Shown piece by piece: positions 1-5,111 of a stretch of DNA of 5,111 nt. How positions within the stretch are numbered: position 1 is the first letter of the stretch; every line of letters begins with the position of its first letter. Below the pieces are notes generated by a model that saw nothing but the letters and a program-made list of their open reading frames with translations, was not told the DNA's origin and did no database searches. The translations under genes were made by a program, and so were the position numbers. Source of the DNA: Bacteroidota bacterium (GTDB lineage: Bacteria > Bacteroidota > Bacteroidia > Chitinophagales > Chitinophagaceae). The DNA lies in NCBI GenBank assembly GCA_005883855.1, contig VBAU01000268.1:1-5111 (forward strand). The letters are read 5' to 3'.

Positions 1-143
1 TTGAGTATTGCTGTTTGAGAGCCAGATACGGTACCACGCCAGTATCCAACGGGAGAAATTTGGTATTCTTCCTCTTTCTGTTCACAGGCTGTCAATGATA
101 GAACTGCCATGAACACAGGAATAGTGATTGCTGTTTTTTGCAT
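1..143 (-). CDS. Putative lipoprotein, N-terminal part only (runs off left edge)
   Basis: Reading the minus strand from the ATG at 143-141 gives an uninterrupted 47-codon frame to the window edge. It begins MQKTAITIPVFMAVLSLTAC and continues EQKEEEYQISPVGYWRGTVS. The start has a Lys at position 3, then a hydrophobic stretch, then a textbook lipobox (L-T-A-C, Cys20), followed by a charged Glu/Lys-rich linker. This is the pattern of a lipoprotein cleaved by signal peptidase II and lipidated at Cys20. Acidic residues right after the Cys (E21, E24-E26) resemble Bacteroidota surface-export tethers, but that is only suggestive. The visible mature part, with its GYWRGT segment, looks like the start of a small beta-rich domain; I do not recognise the family. 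The gene is divergent from the sensor kinase across a 377-bp gap, so it could be a regulatory target or have nothing to do with it. No Shine-Dalgarno sequence is visible. The frame is too short for a 60-codon ORF threshold because it is truncated. Confidence 0.8.
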   Translation of the reverse strand, partial: MQKTAITIPVFMAVLSLTACEQKEEEYQISPVGYWRGTVSGSQTAIL

Positions 144-250
144 TCTGAGCGTTTATCGCATCTGGCACACTTGCGTGTAGGAATTTACCTTCCAATGAAA
201 TTTCGCTTGCATAGATCGAGGGTTTTAATGGTTAGTAGTTTCGATGAGCC

Positions 251-276
251 TCCCGTTGTGAATAATTTCCCGTTGT
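251..276 (+). repeat. 9-bp direct repeat TCCCGTTGT, 17-bp period
   Basis: TCCCGTTGT occurs at 251-259 and identically at 268-276, leaving 8 bp between copies. A shorter CCCGTT recurs at 440-445. Paired direct repeats with a GTT core are how LytTR-family regulators recognise DNA, and a LytTR regulator is encoded downstream. However, the usual LytTR arrangement has about 12 bp between 9-bp repeats (period near 21), so spacing does not match well. Each copy also fits the published LytTR consensus only partly. It is therefore a candidate regulator site, not an identified one, and chance occurrence is possible. Confidence 0.3.
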
Positions 277-461
277 ACAATGATAATAACCTTAGTCTCG
301 GCATTACTTTGCCCTTTTCCATGCGGCGGCTTATTTTTTCCTACCGGAAACGGCTTAAAAAAATATTTCTACGTTCACTTCTTTCTAATTGCATCCGCAA
401 CCATTCAAAAGGATAAACCGGTTCTCCCATCGGCGAACACCCGTTTGCATGGTACGACACC

Positions 462-495
462 TTGAAATTTTTTGCCGAACAAGTGTTTACCTTTA
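462..495 (+). promoter_or_regulatory. Possible Bacteroidota promoter for the kinase operon
   Basis: TACCTTTA at 488-495 matches seven of the eight positions of the Bacteroidota -7 element TAnnTTTG, counting the two free positions. A TTG at 462-464 lies 23 bp upstream, at the long end of the spacing tolerated for the -33 element. The predicted transcript would start near position 500-503, leaving a leader of about 20 nt before the ATG at 521, which is common in this phylum. A second TTTG at 471-474 is only 13 bp away and too close. This is a match by eye in AT-rich sequence, so the call is tentative. Confidence 0.3.
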
Positions 496-520
496 AATAA
501 AGAAACTGACCGTACAACAC

Positions 521-3500
521 ATGATGCAACAAAGGACCTGGAATGTATTATTGACGGTGCTCCTGGCAAGTCGCCTGGCCGGGCAAGGCTTTTCTGAAAA
601 TAATTTTGTTCGATATACCACTGCTGAGGGAATGAGCCATAACACGGTAACAGCCATTGAGCAAGACTCAATTGGTTACATCTGGGCGGCTACTTTTTCG
701 GGCCTTAACAGGTTTAATGGGACTCGATTTGTTCAGTTCCATAGCAACAGCGATAGTCTTTCCCTGGCCGCAGAAGACATGGCGGGAATGACCTGGCTGG
801 ACGATCACCGCCTGGCCATTTTTACGTCTGGATTACATATTGTCGACACGCGTACCAACACCGCTTCCAATATTTTTATCCCGTACCATGATAAGCGATA
901 CCAGTGGAAGTTTAATACTGTGATGACTGCAAAAGGAGATAGCGAAGGAAATGTCTTTCTCGTTACGCGATCAGGTTTCTATCATTATGATAAGAATCAC
1001 CGGCTTGTGTTTCGGTTTGATTATTACAAAGAAGCCGAGGTTCCGTTTACGCACTTTTACTTTGGAAATACTTTCGGTCGTGATCTTTATGAGTTTGATA
1101 AGAACAGGCTGATTATTATTGGCGCCGATGGGCTTTATCTGTATGATAAAACGAAAAAAGAGTTGAGGAAAATGACAGCGGCGGATTCGCCGGTGATGGC
1201 AGATTTTTTGAACTATCCTCACGCATTCTATTCATTTTTTCAGCCAAGACCGGGATGTTTATTTATCCTAAAATCAGATCGTGACACACTTGTGTATGTT
1301 GACCTAGTGAAAAATCGGAAGGTCAATTCAATCCTTCCATTTAAGCGACTTGCGGATGAATTTCACTACCGTTCGAAACTGATCGCTATCGATGACACCA
1401 CGCTGTACATTACCGGGCAGTTCGCGGGATTTTACAAAATGCGTTTTTCCCTCGAAACAGGATCAGTTGAGCTTAATCCGAGAATATATTTTACTTTCTA
1501 CTTGTGTTATGACATTCTAAAAGATAAAGACAACACTGTGTGGGTAGCAACCAACAATGGATTGTTCCACCAGGATCCTACTCGTTCACAGGTGCAGGTA
1601 ACTTCCCTCCCAACTTTTATCACGGACTCAGCTCCAAACGCTCGGGTGAACGACATTAAGATCATAGGCGAAAATATTTACGTAGCGACGTACGGCGTTA
1701 GTGGATTGCTGCTCTTCGACAGGCGGACATTTCAATTTAATAAACTATTTACTTACGAAAATTCACAGCCATCTTCAGCATTTGTCAACTGTCTTATGGC
1801 GTTGGACAATACGTCTTTGTTATTGGGCACGGGAGGCCCGATGTACCGATTCAATATTGCTACTCACCATTTCACTCAAATCGTTCCCGAGAAATGGGAG
1901 GATGGGGACTGGACAAATAGTTTTTTTAAAACCAGGGCCGGCAATATTTGGACGAGCTGTGAACAGGTTTATTGTTATGATCCACATGTTGGTCAATTCC
2001 GTTTACAACCGGGAGAACTGCACACGAGAATTCTGAGAACGAATTCTTTTGCCGAGGACGCAGAAGGTAATATTTGGTTGGCCGGCCAGGGATTGTGCCG
2101 ATATAATATGTCGTTGGGAAAGGCGGACAGATTGATTGACTCTTTTCCGTACATAAAAATGCCGCAAATTTCCATTGGTCCCATGTTGGCCGATAATCAA
2201 AATAACCTATGGTTCGGCGTTTATAATAATGGGCTGACCTGCTACAATATCGAGAAACGGAGCTTTCGGCATTTCACGCGTGAAGATGGATTGCCTGCAA
2301 ATAATATCACAGCTTTGATCCTCATTGGAGATCGGCTTTGGATGGCCGGCAACTCAAATGTCGCGTGTATGGATCTTCGAACATTTAACATTGTTCGTTT
2401 TGGAAAAGAAGATGGCTTCCCGGATATGCCAATTGTGACCGGTGCTAAATTTTATTACGACAGCGCGGCGCAGCAATTGTATTTGGGTTTTTCAAGTGTG
2501 ATTGCAAGATTTAATCCTTTTGAAATACTGCAAAAGAAAAAGCCGCCAAAACTATTTGTTGAAAATCTCGCGTTCGGAGAAAAAGATAATTTTCTACCGG
2601 AGGGGCGAATCACCACTTCATGGCGGAACAACGACGCGAGAATTACAATTGGCAGTATTGATTTCACCGACCTTAACAGCCAGGGATTTGCTTATCGCAT
2701 CTTGAGCGACAAGGCTGCTGTACCGTGGCAACAGCTCGGGGATCAACCTTTATTCAGTGTTTCGGGTCTGTCACCAGGACTTCACAGGATCCAGGTGAAG
2801 GTCTTTTCTCTCAATAACCAGTGGCCTGAACAGATAAAAGAAATGAGTGTTGTCGTGTTGCCTCCATTTTGGAAAACTGATTGGTTCATCATTCTAATAA
2901 GTCTCCTTGTATTGGTATGCTTGTATTTCTTCATAAGGTGGCGAACAAATGTGGCCAGGAAGAAAGAGATGGAGAAAACACATATTGAGAAATTAAAAGC
3001 GGATGATTATAAAAACCAGTTTGAACTTGAGCAGATCACGAATTATTTTTCTTCTTCACTGGCCAACAAAAAAACAGAAGATGAGGTTTTGTGGGATGTT
3101 GCTGCCAACCTGATTGGCCGAATGAACTACGTCGACTGCATTATTTATATGTGGAATAAAGATAAAACGAAAATGGTTCAAAAGGCGGCGTATGGACCGA
3201 AAGGAAAGCCTGAATTGATTTCAGAGCAGATCTTTGAAGTCGTGCCTGGAGAGGGTCTTGTTGGACATGCGGTTCAAACCCGCCAGCCCGTGATTGTGAC
3301 GGATACAAGAAGGGACAGTCGTTACCGGGTAGATGATGCATTTCGCCTGAGTGAAATCTGTGTTCCGATCATTCATAATGACGAATTATTAGGTATACTT
3401 GATTCGGAGCATCACCTTCCAAATTATTTTAGCGAGAGAGATGTAAAAATACTGACTACTATCGGAACGCTCATCAGCAATAAATTGAAGCAAATAGAGT

Positions 3501-4198
3501 CGGAACAGTCACTCGAAGTCAAGCGAGAAGAACTGGCAAACATCAATGAACAACTGGCCGAAGCACGGCTTTCTGCATTGCAGGCACAAATGAACCCACA
3601 TTTTGTTTTCAATGCGCTAAATAGCATCAAAAGAATGATCCTCGATGGCGATAGTGAAAAGGCGTCGAGATACCTCAGCAAATTTGCTTTGATGATTCGC
3701 ATGACGCTGAATCATTCAAAAGATATTTTTGTAACGCTCGATGAAAACATCGAATATCTCAAGGCTTATCTTGAGATGGAACAGCTGAGATTTGATGATT
3801 CTTTCAGTTATACCATTTTTACCGGCCCAAATATAGATGCCGGCGAGACAATTTTCCCATCACTGATGATACAACCTCTTGTTGAAAATGCAATTTGGCA
3901 CGGATTGCTGCCGGCCAGGCACGAGAAAAGAATCATCATCAGGTTTACCCAATGTGACAACATGATCACATGCCTTATCGAAGACAATGGAATTGGCATC
4001 CGCGAATCAGAGAAACTGAAGCAAATGAATGGGGCAATTCATCATTCCCTTGGTTTGGAGAATTTAAAGAAGCGAATTAAGATCATGAATGAGAAATATG
4101 ACACGAACTGTGCCCTTGAAATAGTTGACTTGAAGGATGTAGAGAAAAACAAGAAGGGTACACGGGTTACCTTGCAGTTTAATATAATAAACACATAA
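521..4198 (+). CDS. Propeller (Reg_prop/Y_Y_Y)-GAF sensor histidine kinase, LytS type
   Basis: This is a 1225-residue membrane sensor kinase. Residues 1 to about 22 form a signal peptide (hydrophobic core NVLLTVLLAS, likely cleavage near AGQ-GFS). Residues 27-670 carry about 14 Reg_prop-like blades, e.g. GYIWAATFSGLNRFNG (52-67), NTVWVATNNGLFHQD (338-352), EGNIWLAGQGLCRYN (515-529) and NNLWFGVYNNGLTCYN (561-576), enough for two seven-bladed propellers. A Y_Y_Y domain spans about 700-782, then one transmembrane helix (about 787-806) and a charged helical linker. A GAF domain lies at about 850-990, with the signature DTRRDSRYRVDD, then ICVPI and GILDSEH. After a coiled coil (990-1020) comes the His_kinase core: QMNPHFVFNALNSI with phospho-acceptor His1027, then an HATPase_c domain with N box PLVENAIWHG (Asn1123), DNGIGI (1155-1160) and GLENLKKRI (1178-1186). 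All key residues are present, so the kinase should be active. There is no receiver or AraC-type output, unlike hybrid HTCS proteins. The partner is the LytTR regulator 2 bp downstream. ATG at 524 is an equally possible start. The ligand is unknown. Confidence 0.95.
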   Translation: MMQQRTWNVLLTVLLASRLAGQGFSENNFVRYTTAEGMSHNTVTAIEQDSIGYIWAATFSGLNRFNGTRFVQFHSNSDSLSLAAEDMAGMTWLDDHRLAIFTSGLHIVDTRTNTASNIFIPYHDKRYQWKFNTVMTAKGDSEGNVFLVTRSGFYHYDKNHRLVFRFDYYKEAEVPFTHFYFGNTFGRDLYEFDKNRLIIIGADGLYLYDKTKKELRKMTAADSPVMADFLNYPHAFYSFFQPRPGCLFILKSDRDTLVYVDLVKNRKVNSILPFKRLADEFHYRSKLIAIDDTTLYITGQFAGFYKMRFSLETGSVELNPRIYFTFYLCYDILKDKDNTVWVATNNGLFHQDPTRSQVQVTSLPTFITDSAPNARVNDIKIIGENIYVATYGVSGLLLFDRRTFQFNKLFTYENSQPSSAFVNCLMALDNTSLLLGTGGPMYRFNIATHHFTQIVPEKWEDGDWTNSFFKTRAGNIWTSCEQVYCYDPHVGQFRLQPGELHTRILRTNSFAEDAEGNIWLAGQGLCRYNMSLGKADRLIDSFPYIKMPQISIGPMLADNQNNLWFGVYNNGLTCYNIEKRSFRHFTREDGLPANNITALILIGDRLWMAGNSNVACMDLRTFNIVRFGKEDGFPDMPIVTGAKFYYDSAAQQLYLGFSSVIARFNPFEILQKKKPPKLFVENLAFGEKDNFLPEGRITTSWRNNDARITIGSIDFTDLNSQGFAYRILSDKAAVPWQQLGDQPLFSVSGLSPGLHRIQVKVFSLNNQWPEQIKEMSVVVLPPFWKTDWFIILISLLVLVCLYFFIRWRTNVARKKEMEKTHIEKLKADDYKNQFELEQITNYFSSSLANKKTEDEVLWDVAANLIGRMNYVDCIIYMWNKDKTKMVQKAAYGPKGKPELISEQIFEVVPGEGLVGHAVQTRQPVIVTDTRRDSRYRVDDAFRLSEICVPIIHNDELLGILDSEHHLPNYFSERDVKILTTIGTLISNKLKQIESEQSLEVKREELANINEQLAEARLSALQAQMNPHFVFNALNSIKRMILDGDSEKASRYLSKFALMIRMTLNHSKDIFVTLDENIEYLKAYLEMEQLRFDDSFSYTIFTGPNIDAGETIFPSLMIQPLVENAIWHGLLPARHEKRIIIRFTQCDNMITCLIEDNGIGIRESEKLKQMNGAIHHSLGLENLKKRIKIMNEKYDTNCALEIVDLKDVEKNKKGTRVTLQFNIINT

Positions 4199-4200
4199 AA

Positions 4201-4965
4201 ATGGTTATGAAAGCGATTTTAGTCGACGACGAACCGGATGGCATCCGGACTTTGAAAAAAATGCTTGAGTTGCATTGTCCCAATGTGGAGGTGACAGCTA
4301 CATGCTCCAACGCCATAGCCGCAAAACATCAGATCAAGGAATTGCAACCCGATGTTGTGTTTCTGGATATACAGATGCCCGGAAAAAGCGGGCTGGAGCT
4401 CCTTACCGAACTGCCTGCCAAAAGTTTTGAAATCATATTTGTGACCGCACATAACGAATACATGTTGCAAGCTCTTCAATACAGTGCCGCGGATTATTTA
4501 TTGAAGCCTGTAGATGAAGACCGGTTAATCGAAGCAGTACAGCGCGTTGAAAACAGGTTGGAGGCGGGAAAGAAAGAAGGAATGACTGAAGTGTTGCTTC
4601 ATAACCTTAGCAAAACGGGTAACCCTTCGGAGATGCGTCTGTGCCTGCCGACGCTGAAAGGGTTCATTGTATTAAAACTTGACGAAATCATTTATTGTGA
4701 AGCGGAACGCAGCTACACCGTATTTCATCTTGATAAAAATAAAACGGTGATCGTTTCCAAACCATTGCTTGATTATGAAAATTTATTAAAGGATACATCC
4801 TTTCTCCGCATCCATAAATCGTTTCTCATCAACCTCCATCACGTAAAAGAATACCAACGAGGTGAGGGGGGAATGGTCATCATGAGCGACGATGCTGAAA
4901 TTGAAGTGAGTCGGAGGAAAAAAGATCAATTCCTTTTGAAAATAAAAGAGGCCTTCCGTTACTAA
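4201..4965 (+). CDS. LytTR-family two-component response regulator
   Basis: This 254-residue cytosolic protein has the standard LytR/AlgR layout. Residues 3-120 form a CheY-like receiver with the acidic pair Asp9-Asp10 (ILVDDEP), phospho-acceptor Asp56 (VVFLDIQMPGKSG), Thr82 (FVTAH) and Lys102 (DYLLKPVDE). All catalytic positions are intact. A linker at about 121-143 leads to a LytTR DNA-binding domain at about 145-250, with the recognisable segments GFIVLKLDEIIYCEAERSY, FLRIHKSFLINLHHVKEYQR and EIEVSRRKKDQFL. It should be phosphorylated by the kinase encoded immediately upstream and then bind paired direct repeats in target promoters. The start lies 2 bp after the kinase stop, so the two are almost certainly co-transcribed and translationally coupled. 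A second ATG at 4207 (MKAILVDDEP) is an equally good start, since most relatives begin directly at M-K-A/V-I/L-hydrophobic-V-D-D. The length is normal for the family, and no target genes can be inferred. Confidence 0.96.
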   Translation: MVMKAILVDDEPDGIRTLKKMLELHCPNVEVTATCSNAIAAKHQIKELQPDVVFLDIQMPGKSGLELLTELPAKSFEIIFVTAHNEYMLQALQYSAADYLLKPVDEDRLIEAVQRVENRLEAGKKEGMTEVLLHNLSKTGNPSEMRLCLPTLKGFIVLKLDEIIYCEAERSYTVFHLDKNKTVIVSKPLLDYENLLKDTSFLRIHKSFLINLHHVKEYQRGEGGMVIMSDDAEIEVSRRKKDQFLLKIKEAFRY

Positions 4966-5004
4966 CAGTCTGTAAAAGATGCTAGCTTAGTAAAAATTTT
5001 TGTT

Positions 5005-5111
5005 ATGATTATTGTTCACGACATCTTTGTTTGCAAACCCGGCAATGCATCTAAACTCGCAAAAAAATTTAAACAGGCGATGGAGGGAAACGATGAACTG
5101 GTTAACATTAT
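5005..5111 (+). CDS. Small protein, N-terminal part (runs off right edge)
   Basis: From the ATG at 5005 an open frame of 35 codons plus two bases runs to the window edge. It starts MIIVHDIFVCKPGNASKLAK and continues with KFKQAMEGNDELVNI. There is no signal peptide, so the product is probably cytosolic. The pattern is a beta strand (IIVHDIFVCK), a PGNASKLAKKFKQAM amphipathic helix and then the beginning of another strand (LVNI). It resembles small dimeric alpha/beta-barrel (ferredoxin-like) proteins of the NIPSNAP/antibiotic-biosynthesis-monooxygenase kind, for which a K-P-G-x-x-x-x-(L/F) start is usual, and I recall similar short hypothetical proteins in Bacteroidota. This is a fold-level guess. 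The start lies 39 bp after the regulator stop with no clear terminator between, so it may be the third gene of the operon. No Shine-Dalgarno sequence is visible; the preceding bases are AT-rich (AAAAATTTTT at 4992-5001). Confidence 0.65.
   Translation, partial: MIIVHDIFVCKPGNASKLAKKFKQAMEGNDELVNI

Larger units (their letters stand above)
144..520. other. Divergent intergenic region, no convincing gene
   Basis: This 377-bp stretch separates the minus-strand lipoprotein start from the plus-strand kinase start, so it should carry promoters for both. I see no protein-like frame in it. The short ORFs present are rich in Arg/Ser/Leu/His without domain-like patterning, and they overlap the flanking real genes. 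Visible structure includes a 9-bp direct repeat at 251-259 and 268-276, a direct repeat CGGCTTA at 327-333 and 351-357, an 8-bp AT-rich inverted repeat (332-339 with 358-365), a short TTTCC/GGAAA hairpin (337-341 with 346-350), a perfect palindrome AACCGGTT at 416-423, and ACAC-TTGC-GTGT at 167-178. The last lies just upstream of the lipoprotein start. None is strong enough alone to name as an operator. I found no convincing promoter for the lipoprotein gene. Confidence 0.6.

Noticed and set aside
332..365. AT-rich inverted repeat (TATTTTTT with AAAAAATA) plus a small TTTCC/GGAAA hairpin, considered as a terminator
   Set aside because: The two stems compete for the same bases, the arms are nearly homopolymeric, and no gene ends here; both flanking genes point away from it.
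138..416. A 92-codon plus-strand open frame between the divergent genes
   Set aside because: It begins inside the minus-strand lipoprotein gene, covers the expected promoter region, and its translation is an unpatterned Arg/Ser/Leu/His-rich sequence with no recognisable domain.
405..671. An 88-codon minus-strand open frame overlapping the kinase start
   Set aside because: It is antisense to the signal peptide and first blade of the well-supported kinase gene, with no domain-like features.
3141..3999. Several minus-strand open frames of 63-92 codons within the kinase gene
   Set aside because: They are antisense to the conserved GAF and kinase-core coding sequence, and their translations show no protein family features.
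4995..5002. AATTTTTG, one mismatch from the -7 promoter element TAnnTTTG, before the last gene
   Set aside because: It ends two bases before the ATG at 5005, so transcription would start inside the coding region, and no -33 element is evident at a proper distance.
4966..5004. Possible intrinsic terminator after the regulator gene (GCTAGC palindrome, AAAAATTTTT)
   Set aside because: The palindromes are 6 and 10 bp without a GC-rich stem and U-tract in the right order, so a hairpin terminator is not supported.

Overview
The window looks like a piece of a Bacteroidota chromosome, most likely a free-living Chitinophagia/Cytophagia/Sphingobacteriia-type organism. The evidence is the main gene: a giant sensor kinase with a Reg_prop beta-propeller ectodomain and a Y_Y_Y domain, paired with a LytTR response regulator. 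This combination is very characteristic of that phylum. Translation starts lack Shine-Dalgarno sequences and are preceded by A-rich stretches, which also fits. Base composition is moderate and uniform, and I see no mobile element, rRNA, tRNA or CRISPR array.

Layout. Positions 1-143 (minus strand) hold the first 47 codons of a lipoprotein gene that runs off the left edge. Positions 144-520 are a divergent intergenic region with no convincing gene. It contains a possible Bacteroidota-type promoter (TTG ... TACCTTTA) close to the kinase start, a 9-bp direct repeat (TCCCGTTGT twice at a 17-bp period), and some AT-rich inverted repeats of uncertain meaning. Positions 521-4198 encode a 1225-residue sensor histidine kinase: signal peptide, about 14 propeller blades (two seven-bladed propellers), Y_Y_Y, one transmembrane helix, a coiled-coil linker, a GAF domain, and a LytS-type histidine kinase core. 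Positions 4201-4965 encode its cognate LytTR response regulator, starting two bases after the kinase stop. A further gene begins at 5005 and runs off the right edge; it encodes a small cytosolic protein of a type I only loosely recognise.

How the genes probably work together. The kinase would sense an extracytoplasmic ligand through its propellers and perhaps a second, cytosolic cue through its GAF domain. It would then autophosphorylate at His1027 and pass the phosphate to Asp56 of the regulator, whose LytTR domain binds DNA. The pairing is strongly supported by gene adjacency and family logic. The ligand and target genes cannot be read from this window. The divergent lipoprotein gene, the kinase-regulator operon itself and the gene at 5005 are the nearest candidate targets, but that is inference.

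I do not see a clearly new biological system here. The most distinctive points are the GAF domain inserted between a Reg_prop/Y_Y_Y sensor and a LytS-type kinase core, and the split (non-hybrid) organisation with a LytTR output.
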